A program made the translations under genes and the position numbers. Positions 50,966 through 60,955 of a stretch of 64,000 bases of DNA are shown here, one piece after another. Every line of letters begins with the position of its first letter. The first letter of the stretch is position 1. Under the pieces are notes generated by a model. That model had not been told where the DNA came from. It saw nothing but the letters and a program-made list of their open reading frames with translations, and searched no databases. The DNA comes from Herbaspirillum rhizosphaerae_A. Its GTDB lineage: Bacteria > Pseudomonadota > Gammaproteobacteria > Burkholderiales > Burkholderiaceae_D. Location of the stretch: NCBI RefSeq assembly GCF_046025915.1, contig NZ_JAQQFR010000018.1, positions 1 through 64,000 of the forward strand. Reading direction: 5' to 3'.

Positions 50966-53179
50966 ATGGCATTCAAGTTGCCGCAGTTATCAAAACATAA
51001 AACGACAGCAGCGACAGAGAAGTCGGCAAGCATGGCAACGGCCGTCAGTTCCAAAGCAGAGAAATACATGCAGCGTTATCAGCATACGCGCTTGCCTTTC
51101 ATCGGGCGGCAGTCGTTGCGCGCGCAAACACGTATCTTGCTGATGCTGCTGATTTTCGCATTGATCTCCATGTTCTTTTTCCTCTGGCTGGGTTCCAAGC
51201 ACTATATCCACGCCAGTCTTCAGGCGCATATCACCAGCGATCTGGTGATGCATTCCCAGCGTATCGGCAAGGCTGTGCCCAATGCCATTCAAGGTAATCG
51301 TGAAGCTTTCAACCAACTGAGCGAGAGCCGCAGGGAATTCAATCAAGGGATGAGTGTGCTGCTGCAGGGAGGCGAGTATCAGGGATATTCCATCCGCAGG
51401 CCCGAGCCGGATATGCGTGTGGTGCTGACAGATGTGCAAAAAATATGGGATCACACCGACAAGGCTGCAGTCACCATACTCAAACTGCAACCTGAGCTCA
51501 CCGGATTTGGTGTCACCCTGGCGCGCTTGCGTTTGTTGTCCCCCAATCTGCTCGACCTGAGCGAGCAGATTTCCATGTTGCAATCGCAAAGCGGCAATGC
51601 TCCACGCGAGGTCGCCGCTGCCGGCCAACTGGTGTTGCTGACCTTGCGGCTTGGACGCAGCGCCAATGAGTTCCTGACGTCGGAAGGAGTCAACCCGGAG
51701 ACCGCCTTTCTGCTGGGTAAGGACGTCAACACGTTTCACGACATCATCGATGGTTTCATGAACGGTAGCGAGATCCTTGGATTGAGCCCCGTGCGTGACA
51801 AGGACTTGCGCGACAAGTTGGGCGAGTTGGAAAAGGTATTCGGCGAATATCAGCCGCTGGTCGCCAACATTCTTGGCAATCTGCAGAATTTCATTGCTGC
51901 CAAGCAATCCGAGCAACTGGTTTTTCTTGAAAATGAAACGCTCAAGCAGCGTCTCACCATCTTGCAGAACGATTACCGGCGTGCGCAAGAGACGCGCTCA
52001 TGGACTTTCTGGATCATGCTGTTGTCCATGGCGACGGCCTTGATTTGTGGAGTCGGTATCGCCTGGGTACAGTTGCAGAGCAGCCGGCGCAACGCCGAAG
52101 AAGCCGAATTGCGCCGTCAGGAAGCCGAGGCGCAACGATTGCACGCGCAGCAGCAGGAAGAGCGCGCCATGCGCACCAACGCCATCAATCAGGCCGCTAT
52201 TTTGCGCTTGATGAATGAGCTACAAAAAGTCGCGGACGGTGACCTGACAGTGCACACGACCGTATCGGAAGACATCACCGGCGCCATTGCTGATTCCGTC
52301 AACTACACCGTTGAGGCTTTGCGCGGTCTGGTCGGTCAGGTGACACGCACGGCATCCCAGGTAGCGGCGGCTTCCAATCAGGTGCGCAACAACGCGGACG
52401 AACTCACCACTGCGGGCCAGACCCAGGCTCGTCGGATTCTGGAAACCGGGCAATCCATGCTGGAGATGTCGATTCAGATTACCGACGTTTCGATCTCGGC
52501 GAACAAGTCTGCAGATGTCGCGCGGCATTCGGTGGTGGTGGCAGAACGCGGTGCCAAGGCAGTGGAAGACGCGGTCAAGGGCATGAATGAAATTCGCGAA
52601 CAGATTCAGGAAACATCGAAGCGCATCAAGCGTCTCGGCGAGTCGTCGCAAGAAATCGGCGAGATCACGGAGTTGATTTCCGATATTACCGAACAGACCA
52701 ATGTGCTGGCGCTCAACGCCGCTATCCAGGCCGCCTCGGCGGGTGAGGCCGGACGCGGATTTTCTGTCGTCGCAGAAGAAGTCCAGCGGCTGGCCGAGCG
52801 CTCCAGTGCGGCGACTCGCCAGATCGGCGCGTTGGTGCGCATGATTCAGGCAGACACACATGACGCCGTCGCCGCAATGGAAAAATCGACCGCCGGTGTG
52901 GTGGAGGGCACCAAGCTGTCCGATGCGGCAGGTGCTTCGCTGTCGGATATCCGGCGTGTTTCCAATCAACTGGCGGAATTGATTCAAGACATTTCCTCTT
53001 CCACTGGCAATCAAGCCACATCGGCCAATAGCGTGGCGCAAAATATTCAAAACATCCTCAGTGAGAATGAAAGCATTGAGGAACGTCGGGAGGAAGTGAT
53101 CTCGCTGTTTAACGAACTGCACGATCTCGCTGAATTGCTTAAAAATTCAGTGTCTCGTTTCCGGGTCACCATCTCCTGA
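50966..53179 (+). CDS. pilJ: Methyl-accepting chemotaxis protein PilJ
   Basis: Pilus-associated chemoreceptor, 737 residues. Membrane helices are at about residues 52-73 and 343-365, with a large periplasmic (PilJ-type) domain between, then a HAMP and a cytoplasmic coiled coil with the hairpin tip QAASAGEAGRGFSVVAEEV. RBS AATAAGGAG. It ends five bases before the kinase gene. Confidence 0.93.
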   Translation: MAFKLPQLSKHKTTAATEKSASMATAVSSKAEKYMQRYQHTRLPFIGRQSLRAQTRILLMLLIFALISMFFFLWLGSKHYIHASLQAHITSDLVMHSQRIGKAVPNAIQGNREAFNQLSESRREFNQGMSVLLQGGEYQGYSIRRPEPDMRVVLTDVQKIWDHTDKAAVTILKLQPELTGFGVTLARLRLLSPNLLDLSEQISMLQSQSGNAPREVAAAGQLVLLTLRLGRSANEFLTSEGVNPETAFLLGKDVNTFHDIIDGFMNGSEILGLSPVRDKDLRDKLGELEKVFGEYQPLVANILGNLQNFIAAKQSEQLVFLENETLKQRLTILQNDYRRAQETRSWTFWIMLLSMATALICGVGIAWVQLQSSRRNAEEAELRRQEAEAQRLHAQQQEERAMRTNAINQAAILRLMNELQKVADGDLTVHTTVSEDITGAIADSVNYTVEALRGLVGQVTRTASQVAAASNQVRNNADELTTAGQTQARRILETGQSMLEMSIQITDVSISANKSADVARHSVVVAERGAKAVEDAVKGMNEIREQIQETSKRIKRLGESSQEIGEITELISDITEQTNVLALNAAIQAASAGEAGRGFSVVAEEVQRLAERSSAATRQIGALVRMIQADTHDAVAAMEKSTAGVVEGTKLSDAAGASLSDIRRVSNQLAELIQDISSSTGNQATSANSVAQNIQNILSENESIEERREEVISLFNELHDLAELLKNSVSRFRVTIS

Positions 53180-53183
53180 CATC

Positions 53184-56100
53184 GTGGCTACGATGTCAAC
53201 CAACCCGGTGTCAGACACCTTCTTGTATCCCGCTCCCGACGATGGTGCTGCCGCTGCCGTTAACTCTGCGGCTCTGATCTTGCTTGCTCCCGGTCTGCAA
53301 GAGATGGTCGTTGACGCGTGCAGTGCATTGGACAATGCCAAGACAGCAGAAGAGATCCTCCGGATCGGTGTGGTCATGCAAACCATCGTTAAGGCGCTAC
53401 TCTTCATCGAGGAGCCGTTGCTGGCGTTTTTTGTCAATGCCATTGGACAGATGCTTGGGGACGGGGGTGACGGCGATCTCCGTGTAAAAGCTGTGGCGGC
53501 CGCAAAGCGGGCGTGCCTGTCGCTGCGGCATTATCTCGATGCGGTGGATCGGCTACCGAGGCCGTGTCCCTTGCAGCTATTCGCTGCTTATAAGACTGTG
53601 GCGGCCGTAAGTAATCAGGAGAAGGTTCATCCTGTTGAGTTGGCGCTCCCCGATCGTTTCAGCGAGAACGAACTGCAATTTCCACCGTGCGAGGTCGCAA
53701 CAGTCACATCATCTGACGCGACTCTGTCGGCGTGCCGAAGCGAATTCGAAGCGGCGCTGCTTAACTACCAGCGAGCATTGGATGCGGATGTCGGCACTCA
53801 GTTTTTGCAACGCATGGCGGAAATCGTTCAACAGATAGTCCGTATGCCGATTGTGTCTCCTCATATAAATTTTTGGCGCGTCATCGATGTCGCCGTTGGC
53901 TTGTTCGCCATTGGTGAGGTAGACGTTGATCAATATGCGAAAAAATTTCTCGGACAGGTCAATCTGCAGTTGCGCCGCCTTGTCAGCGGTACCTGTGAAG
54001 GCGATACACGGTTGTTGCGTGAAGGTCTGTTTTTCATTGCACTGGGGCCGGCATCGAACGATAAGGTGCGAGCATTCAAGCAACTCAACGACCTACCTGA
54101 TTTGTATCAGCGCGACTATCAACAGCCTTTCGATACAACCTCTAACACAATGCGTGTCGTCCCATCTGCTCCTGATAGCCGTGAAGCTGAATCTGCAGAA
54201 TTGGCTACTGCATTGGCGCGGCTGGAGTCGTCAATCGAGAGCAACGTCAACGGCAGTTGCAACTTGTCAGAAATTGCCAACGCGATACACGATTTTTCCC
54301 TCGTTGCCGAGCGCCTGAAGTTTGACGCATCAGCAAAGCTGTTGCGCGCCGATGCCATCAGTCTTGAAAGGGCTGCTAAAGCTGGCGAAGTTTTGACCGT
54401 GGAATCAACGGTGCTCAGAGCTTCCATTCATCACCTCGCAGCACTGAGTTTGTCGCTATCTCTGGCACAGAATAGTTCACCTGTCCTTTATCGCAGCAAG
54501 CACGAAGAGTTCATCGAGAGCAGCGCCGGCACTCCAGAATTACTTGCGCGATCTGAACAGCATGAAGAGGTCGAAGCGATCAAGCAAGCTGAAGGAGCAA
54601 CATCGATCAATATCGAGAGTACGACAGCAGCAGAGCCGACCGAGGAAGACCTTGACCAAGAATTGCTTGAGATATTTCTCATGGAAGCCGATGACATTCT
54701 CTGCACCATGGACAAGGCTCTGACCGCTTCCCGTAGTGCGCGTGAAGACATGGCGCATGTCACCGTCTTGAGGCGATGTTTTCATACACTGAAGGGCAGT
54801 TGTCGCATGGTCGGACTGCACGCGATGAGTGACGGCGCCATGGCAGTGGAAAGTTTTTTGAACGACTGGTTGGCAGAAGCATCTCCAGGAACCGAGGCGG
54901 GTTACACGCTGCTGGACTATGCCAAGCGTGAAGTCGCGATCTGGATTGATGAGATCCGTCAGCACGGAAAATCCCATCGGCATCCCGATGCAATGATCGT
55001 TGCGGTACAGAGTGCCAGACAAGACGTAACTGTCGATCTGCAGGACGGCGCGAGGAAGGCAGCAGAAGGTATTGCGCTTGCCTCGCAAGATTCAGAGGAA
55101 TCCATTCGCGTTGGCGATATGGAGATTTCGGTGCAATTGCACCAGATCTACTGTGCTGAATCGGAGAACCTACTTGCTGTCGTAGCTGCTCATCTTGAAC
55201 AATGGAGGCACGTGTTGCCCGAGGTAATTGATCCGGAAATGCTGCGTGCTACGCATTCACTCAAAAGTAGTTCGGCGTCGGTGCAATTTGCTGCACTGAA
55301 GACGCTGGCGCATACCTTGGACGACGTGATGCAATTTGTCGAGCATTCGCCAGCTGTGTTGGACGCTGATGCCTGTCGCTCTCTCGTGCAGATTGTGCAG
55401 CAACTGCAATCCATGCAACAGCTGTTCGCATCTCGTCGGATGCCGCCTGCGCGGGAGGATTTGCAACAGCAACTGTTGTCGCTGCTGGAGACGCTGAAAG
55501 TGCGTCGCGAGGAGGCCTCCAGTCGCGAACAAGAGATATCGCATCGGCATGACGAAGTGAGCGTCCCTGAGTTGAATGAAGATGACCTCGGCCTGGGTTT
55601 GAACTCGTGCGATGACACTTGCACTGATCTTATCGATCCAGAGTTGCTTGAGATTTTTCTGGAAGAGGGGCGCGACCTGTTGCCGCAAATCGGCGAGAGC
55701 TTGCACCAATTGCAGAAATCACCGGATGATCGCCGTTTGATTCAACATCTCCTGCGTCCACTGCATACCATTAAAGGCAGCGCACGCATGGCCGGTGCAA
55801 TGCACCTCGGACAGTACATGCATGAACTCGAAACCAGCATTGATGAGATGGTGCGTGACGGCGTGTCATCCAACCTGCGGATCGATGATTTGCTGGCACG
55901 CTACGATCACGGATTGCAGTTGTTTGAGGCGCTTCAGAAGCCGTCTCCAATGCTACCGCCCGCGTCACCACAATTGTTGGTTTCCGACGAACAACCGCAG
56001 GCGATGCCGGGGCCGCGTATTGTCGCGCCCGGAGTTGAAATAGGCGCCGGTAGCAGCGCAACGATCGAGGCGGATACCGGCAAAAGCGTCAATGCTGCGC

Positions 56101-57986
56101 CGCTGGTGCGCATCCGTGCCGGCATCCTGGACAATCTGCTGAATCAGGCTGGCGAGATGTCAATATCAAGGTCGGGTCTGGAGTCCGAAGTCAACGTGCT
56201 GCGCAGACATCTGGCCGATTTGGGCGGCAACGTCTCGCGGCTCACGACGCAGTTGCGTGAGCTGGAAATTCAGGCCGAGATCCAGATCGCGGCTTCGAAT
56301 CAAAGGTTACCGCAGAATCAGCATTTTGATCCGTTGGAATTCGACCGCTTTACCCATCTGCAGGAAATGACGCGCATGCTGGCAGAGAGCGTCAACGATG
56401 TCGCCTCCCTGCAAAAAAATCTGCTTGAAACCGTCGATCACACGCAAAACAGCCTGACGCAGCAAGCCAGGCTCACGCGCGAAATGCAGCAAGAGCTGAT
56501 GCAAGCGCGCATGGTGCAGTTTCGCGGCGTGGAAGAGCGTTTGCATCGGTTGGTGCGCCAGATGGCCAAGGAAACCGGCAAGGAGCTTGAGCTGGATATT
56601 CAGGGAGGCACGGTCGAGCTGGATCGGAGCATCCTCGAAAAGATGGTTGGCCCTTTCGAACATTTGCTAAGAAACGCGGCTGCCCATGGTATCGAAACCG
56701 TCGAGCAGCGCCGCAATGCCGGCAAGCCGACTATCGGGAAATTATCGCTGCAAGTAAAGCAAGAGGGTTACGAAGTCATGATTCGCCTGTCTGATGACGG
56801 TCAGGGACTTGATCTGGCGCGCATACACGAGAAAGCATTGCGCCTCGGCCTGATCGATGTTGACCGGCAATGGTCGGATGTCGAGTTGAAGGGGCTCATA
56901 TTTCAGCCTGGCTTTACCACGAGTACCGACGTGACGGCGATTGCAGGACGTGGCGTCGGCATGGATGTGGTGCGTTCCGAGGTGGCGTCATTGGGCGGGC
57001 GTATCAGCATCGACACCGTCGCGGGGCAAGGCGCTACTTTCATCATTCATTTGCCTTTGTCGCTGGCGGTTACGCAGGTGGTCTTGCTGGAATTGGGCGA
57101 GCAGACCTATGCCATCCCGTCGCTTCTGGTCGAACAAGTCTTGCAACTCAAAGCCGACAGACAAGCCGAGGTATTTCGAGACGGCAGCCTTGACTGGCAG
57201 GGGCGCAAGTTAGCCATGCACTATCTGCCTGTCTTGTTGGGTGAGGACAAAGGTGTCCCGGCGCAGCAAACCTTGTCGATCCTGGTGGTCAAAAGCGGCC
57301 ACGACTTTCTGGCCATTCTGGTCGATCGCATCATCGGCAATCGTGAAGTCGTCACCAAGAATATCGGTCCGCAACTGGCGCATATGGTCGGTGTGGTGGG
57401 TGCCACCGTACTGGGTAGTGGCAGTATCGCTCTGATTCTCAATCCTATTCAGCTGGCGCAGCGTCATGGTTACCAAAAAGTCTTGCGCCATGTTGAGCCT
57501 GTTGTGACGAACAGGGATCATGGCAAGAAGACGATCCTTGTGGTCGATGATTCTCTGACCGTCAGGCGCGTCATGCAACGCCTCCTGACGCGTGAGGGCT
57601 ATCACGTCGTGTTGGCCACCGATGGTGTCGATGCCTTGCACCAGTTGCAGAGTGTTCGCCCCGACATCGCGCTGGTCGATATCGAAATGCCGCGTATGGA
57701 CGGCTTCGATTTGACGCGCAATATTCGCGACATGAGCAGTACGGGCACGCTGCCTATCATTATGATTACCTCACGGACTGCCGCAAAGCATCGCGAGCGC
57801 GCGATGGAACTCGGTGTCAACGAATATCTGGGCAAGCCGTATCAGGATGATGTGTTACTGAAAATGATCGTTCGCTTGACCGGTGAGCAAGGCAGGCAGC
57901 CACCAGCACACGACATTGACGAGTTGTTGTTTAAGCCGTCCGGGGTGCCATCGGCCCAAGAAGATGGCTTGTCTGCGCCGGATTGA
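53184..57986 (+). CDS. chpA: Hybrid chemotaxis histidine kinase ChpA (CheA/CheY-like)
   Basis: Very large hybrid kinase, 1600 residues. After an N-terminal region of about 500 residues come three Hpt domains with candidate phospho-His at His534 (FHTLKGS), His691 (THSLKSS) and His861 (LHTIKGS). A dimerisation helix and an HATPase with N box HLLRNAAAHG (about residue 1160), DDGQGLDL (about 1204) and GRGVGMDVV (about 1255) follow. A CheW-like domain (about 1290-1430) and a C-terminal receiver (ILVVDDS at about 1449, phospho-Asp near 1499 in LVDIEMP) complete it. Translation starts at GTG 53184 or ATG 53193, both lacking a good RBS, suggesting coupling to pilJ. It phosphorylates PilG and PilH in pilus-based motility. 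The operon ends here; no pilK or chpB-type methylation genes follow. Confidence 0.92.
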   Translation: MATMSTNPVSDTFLYPAPDDGAAAAVNSAALILLAPGLQEMVVDACSALDNAKTAEEILRIGVVMQTIVKALLFIEEPLLAFFVNAIGQMLGDGGDGDLRVKAVAAAKRACLSLRHYLDAVDRLPRPCPLQLFAAYKTVAAVSNQEKVHPVELALPDRFSENELQFPPCEVATVTSSDATLSACRSEFEAALLNYQRALDADVGTQFLQRMAEIVQQIVRMPIVSPHINFWRVIDVAVGLFAIGEVDVDQYAKKFLGQVNLQLRRLVSGTCEGDTRLLREGLFFIALGPASNDKVRAFKQLNDLPDLYQRDYQQPFDTTSNTMRVVPSAPDSREAESAELATALARLESSIESNVNGSCNLSEIANAIHDFSLVAERLKFDASAKLLRADAISLERAAKAGEVLTVESTVLRASIHHLAALSLSLSLAQNSSPVLYRSKHEEFIESSAGTPELLARSEQHEEVEAIKQAEGATSINIESTTAAEPTEEDLDQELLEIFLMEADDILCTMDKALTASRSAREDMAHVTVLRRCFHTLKGSCRMVGLHAMSDGAMAVESFLNDWLAEASPGTEAGYTLLDYAKREVAIWIDEIRQHGKSHRHPDAMIVAVQSARQDVTVDLQDGARKAAEGIALASQDSEESIRVGDMEISVQLHQIYCAESENLLAVVAAHLEQWRHVLPEVIDPEMLRATHSLKSSSASVQFAALKTLAHTLDDVMQFVEHSPAVLDADACRSLVQIVQQLQSMQQLFASRRMPPAREDLQQQLLSLLETLKVRREEASSREQEISHRHDEVSVPELNEDDLGLGLNSCDDTCTDLIDPELLEIFLEEGRDLLPQIGESLHQLQKSPDDRRLIQHLLRPLHTIKGSARMAGAMHLGQYMHELETSIDEMVRDGVSSNLRIDDLLARYDHGLQLFEALQKPSPMLPPASPQLLVSDEQPQAMPGPRIVAPGVEIGAGSSATIEADTGKSVNAAPLVRIRAGILDNLLNQAGEMSISRSGLESEVNVLRRHLADLGGNVSRLTTQLRELEIQAEIQIAASNQRLPQNQHFDPLEFDRFTHLQEMTRMLAESVNDVASLQKNLLETVDHTQNSLTQQARLTREMQQELMQARMVQFRGVEERLHRLVRQMAKETGKELELDIQGGTVELDRSILEKMVGPFEHLLRNAAAHGIETVEQRRNAGKPTIGKLSLQVKQEGYEVMIRLSDDGQGLDLARIHEKALRLGLIDVDRQWSDVELKGLIFQPGFTTSTDVTAIAGRGVGMDVVRSEVASLGGRISIDTVAGQGATFIIHLPLSLAVTQVVLLELGEQTYAIPSLLVEQVLQLKADRQAEVFRDGSLDWQGRKLAMHYLPVLLGEDKGVPAQQTLSILVVKSGHDFLAILVDRIIGNREVVTKNIGPQLAHMVGVVGATVLGSGSIALILNPIQLAQRHGYQKVLRHVEPVVTNRDHGKKTILVVDDSLTVRRVMQRLLTREGYHVVLATDGVDALHQLQSVRPDIALVDIEMPRMDGFDLTRNIRDMSSTGTLPIIMITSRTAAKHRERAMELGVNEYLGKPYQDDVLLKMIVRLTGEQGRQPPAHDIDELLFKPSGVPSAQEDGLSAPD

Positions 57987-58082
57987 GGCCGATTTGCCGA
58001 AAAAAATCAGCTATGGTCTAATCTGCCACTTCCTTTGATCACCTGCTGCATAGACTGTTTAGACTGCTGCGACCTCTGACGA

Positions 58083-58877
58083 TTGGGGCTACAAATTAAT
58101 TCCACACTTGTTTCCATCCTGCTTGCCACGGCCATTGCCGGGGTATTCAGTATTACGGCTGCGGCGATTTTTTCGTTTGCCTTGCTGTCGAAGATGGTCG
58201 AGCGCCTGGTCAGTCTGTCGGTCGGCATCATGCTGTCGACATCGTTGCTGCATGCTTTGCCGGAAGCTTTCGAATCCTCCGCTGAGCCGCACAAGCTGTT
58301 TGCCGTGTTGCTGGGAGGTCTGCTGGCGTTTTTCTTGCTGGAAAAATTATCGATCCTGCGGCATTCGCATCACCATGAAGAAGACGGTCACGGCCATCAT
58401 CACGGCCATGACAAGCGTGAAGCGGGCAAGGCCGGCTGGATGATTCTTGTCGGCGACGGCTTGCATAACTTCACTGACGGTATTTTGATTGCTGCGGCTT
58501 TTTTGGCGGATCCGCATCTTGGACTGGTCACGGGCCTGGCCATCATCGCGCATGAAATCCCGCAGGAAATCGGCGACTTCATCGTGCTGCTCAATGCCGG
58601 CTTCTCGCGCACCCGCGCCTATGTCTACAACCTGATCTGCAGCCTGATGGCGGTATTGGGTGGCGTGTTGGGCTACTTCACACTGGAGCGCGGCATGGAA
58701 TGGATTCCTTACGTGCTGGTGTTCGCTTCATCCGGTTTCATCTACATTGCCGTCAGCGATCTGATGCCACAAATGCAACGTCGCGCGACGCTGCGCGAAA
58801 CCATTCCGCAAGTCATCCTGATCGCACTTGGCGTGGCGATCGTGCTGGTGCTGACCAGCCATGCTCACGCGCACTAA
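58083..58877 (+). CDS. ZIP family metal transporter
   Basis: Membrane zinc/divalent metal transporter of about 264 residues with eight predicted helices, a His-rich cytoplasmic loop (HSHHHEEDGHGHHHGHD) and the ZIP metal sites LVGDGLHNFTDG and HEIPQEIGDF. The start is unusual: no in-frame ATG exists, and the first candidates are TTG at 58083 (no RBS) or ATT at 58095, which has GGGG 7 bases before it and would give MNSTLVSILLAT. It ends with HAHAH. It overlaps the small antisense-strand gene at its stop. Confidence 0.88.
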   Translation: MGLQINSTLVSILLATAIAGVFSITAAAIFSFALLSKMVERLVSLSVGIMLSTSLLHALPEAFESSAEPHKLFAVLLGGLLAFFLLEKLSILRHSHHHEEDGHGHHHGHDKREAGKAGWMILVGDGLHNFTDGILIAAAFLADPHLGLVTGLAIIAHEIPQEIGDFIVLLNAGFSRTRAYVYNLICSLMAVLGGVLGYFTLERGMEWIPYVLVFASSGFIYIAVSDLMPQMQRRATLRETIPQVILIALGVAIVLVLTSHAHAH

Positions 58878-58987
58878 GATCTGGCAGCGGGATCCGAACG
58901 GGGTTTGATGGGACGGCACATCAGCTTGACGACCACGCTGATGACCAGGCCGAAGAAACCGAGCGTAACAAGTAGCGTTTCAAACAC
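58874..58987 (-). CDS. Small single-helix membrane protein (37 residues)
   Basis: A short ORF beginning with GTG at 58987, preceded by AAAGGGA with six-base spacing. The peptide is FETLLVTLGFFGLVISVVV, a hydrophobic helix, followed by KLMCRPIKPRSDPAARS, so an N-out or N-in single-pass topology with a basic cytoplasmic tail is expected. Its stop shares bases with the convergent ZIP transporter stop (58875-58877). Function unknown; small membrane proteins of this shape often modulate transporters. Confidence 0.55.
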   Translation of the reverse strand: MFETLLVTLGFFGLVISVVVKLMCRPIKPRSDPAARS

Positions 58988-59144
58988 GATAGTCCCTTTC
59001 TTGTCTTTTTTCTAAGCTGCTGCCGGGATGGCGTGCCGTTACTGTAGTCCTGCCGTGACGGTCCGCGCCAATATCAAATGCGCCGTGCTGTTATCTCAAA
59101 ACGGCATAGCGGCAGGGGCAGTATCGGTTCACAATGCGGGCACG

Positions 59145-60071
59145 ATGATTTCATTCAAACAGCTCAGATACTTTGTCGAGATAGTCGCTGCCGGAAGCTA
59201 CACGCGGGCTTCCGAGCGCTTGTACATCGCGCAATCGGCGTTGAGCCGGCAGATCAAAGAGCTAGAGTCGGACATGGATGTCGTGCTGCTTCGGCGAGAT
59301 GCCAAGCAGGTTGAACTGACATTAGCCGGGCAGGAGTTCTACGACAAGGCCCGCAAGATTCTGGAAGATCTGGAGCACGCTATTTCGCAGGCGCGCTACA
59401 TCGACAAGGGCGAACGCGGTGCGATCCGCTTGCTGCATTCCAGCTCTGTGCCGCTGTCGCCGCCGCTGGGGCCGTGTCTGAATACGGTATTGGAAGGCTT
59501 TCCCGGCGTCACGCTGGAGATTTCGCAAGCGTCGTCAGAACATCAGGCGCTGGAAGTCGAAGAAGGGCGTGCTGACCTCGGCCTCGCGCGCATCCCCATC
59601 CTGCGCAAGCATCCGCATCTGGAAACCGTCACCTTGTTTCAGGAGAAACTGGTCGTCGCGGTCTCTTTGCAGCATCCGCTGGCGCAGCACAGTGTCATCG
59701 ACATTGCCGCCTTACGTGACGAGTTATTCGTATCGACGCCGCATCGCGATCGCGGCGGCCTGAGTTATCTGGTGGCGGAGCGTTGCATTGCGCACGGTTT
59801 TTTCCCAAAACCGGCACGCGCTACTTCACGCAAAGCATCGCTGCTGAGTCTGGTCAATGCCAACTTCGGTATTGCCATCGTGCCTGACAGCATGCGCGCC
59901 ATTGCTGTCGCCGGCGTGCATTTTATCGATCTGAAGGAAGAGGATTTTCAATCCGCCGTGGTGCTGATGCATCGGCGCGGGGCTTCGGTGATGGTCGATC
60001 AGTTCGTGCAGGCTTTCATTGCGGCGATTGCCAGACCGTCGACATCGCCACAGCTGGCGACGTCGACGTAG
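59145..60071 (+). CDS. LysR-family transcriptional regulator
   Basis: Regulator of 308 residues from ATG 59145 (MISFKQLRYFVEIVAAGS), the standard LysR start; the longer frame to 59028 adds 39 unlikely residues. The helix-turn-helix is SYTRASERLYIAQSALSRQI (residues 18-37) and a substrate-binding domain follows. It belongs to the group that regulates aromatic or nitrogen-acid catabolism, but the target is not clear. Convergent with the rhodanese gene. Confidence 0.85.
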   Translation: MISFKQLRYFVEIVAAGSYTRASERLYIAQSALSRQIKELESDMDVVLLRRDAKQVELTLAGQEFYDKARKILEDLEHAISQARYIDKGERGAIRLLHSSSVPLSPPLGPCLNTVLEGFPGVTLEISQASSEHQALEVEEGRADLGLARIPILRKHPHLETVTLFQEKLVVAVSLQHPLAQHSVIDIAALRDELFVSTPHRDRGGLSYLVAERCIAHGFFPKPARATSRKASLLSLVNANFGIAIVPDSMRAIAVAGVHFIDLKEEDFQSAVVLMHRRGASVMVDQFVQAFIAAIARPSTSPQLATST

Positions 60072-60086
60072 ATCTCTAACCCACTG

Positions 60087-60947
60087 TCAGGGCTGCGGAC
60101 CGCTAGCAACCGGACGCGTCGAGTCAGAACTCCACTCACTCCAGGAACCAGGATACAGTTTTGCACCCGGCAAACCGGCGACTTCCAGGGCCAGCAAGTT
60201 GTGGCAGGCGGTAACGCCCGAGCCGCACTGCATGATGGCGGTTTGCGGATTGTCGATCAGCGCGTTCCATTCTGCGCGCAGGGTTTCCGGCGATTTGAAG
60301 CTGCCGTCGGCGGCGAGGTTGTCTTTGAAGAAGCGATTTTTCGCGCCAGGGATATGGCCGCCAACGGCGTCCATCGTTTCGTTCTCGCCGCGATAGCGGT
60401 CTGCTGCGCGCGCATCGACTACAGTCATGGCCTTGCTGGTGATATTGTCGAGCACGCCTTCGGCATCAATGGCGGTAACCAATGAAGACTGCTCCTGCAA
60501 ATCGCCGCGCGTAGCCACCGGCATTTCCGTCGTCACTGCGCCGCCTTGTGCCTGCCAGGCTTGCAAACCACCGTCCAGCACGGCGACTTGCACATGGCCG
60601 ACCCAGCGCAGCAGCCACCACAAGCGCGCTGCATACATGCCGCCCTGGGCATCGTAAGCGACGACTTGCGTGTTGGCGTTGACACCGATGACGCGCATGG
60701 CGTCGACGAAATCCTGACGTTCCGGCAACGGATGACGGCCCTTGAACTTGCCATCGCTGCCGGTTTTGGCACCGGACAGGATCTGATCCAGATGTGCAAA
60801 GCGCGCGTTGGGGATGTGGCCGGCGCGATAAGCATCGAGCCCGGCTTCCGGATTGGTCAGGTCGTGACGGCAGTCAACGATCAGCAGGTTGTCGTCACTT
60901 GCATGAGCAGCGAGATCGGCGGCGGAAATGAGGGTGGCGTAGGTCAT
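60087..60947 (-). CDS. sseA: Sulfurtransferase (3-mercaptopyruvate/thiosulfate type)
   Basis: Two-domain rhodanese, 286 residues. The active-site loop CGSGVTA with Cys241 is the form found in 3-mercaptopyruvate sulfurtransferases. The N-terminal rhodanese domain is inactive. It starts nine bases after the DMT exporter gene and is co-transcribed with it. Confidence 0.85.
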   Translation of the reverse strand: MTYATLISAADLAAHASDDNLLIVDCRHDLTNPEAGLDAYRAGHIPNARFAHLDQILSGAKTGSDGKFKGRHPLPERQDFVDAMRVIGVNANTQVVAYDAQGGMYAARLWWLLRWVGHVQVAVLDGGLQAWQAQGGAVTTEMPVATRGDLQEQSSLVTAIDAEGVLDNITSKAMTVVDARAADRYRGENETMDAVGGHIPGAKNRFFKDNLAADGSFKSPETLRAEWNALIDNPQTAIMQCGSGVTACHNLLALEVAGLPGAKLYPGSWSEWSSDSTRPVASGPQP

Positions 60948-60955
60948 GATTTTTC

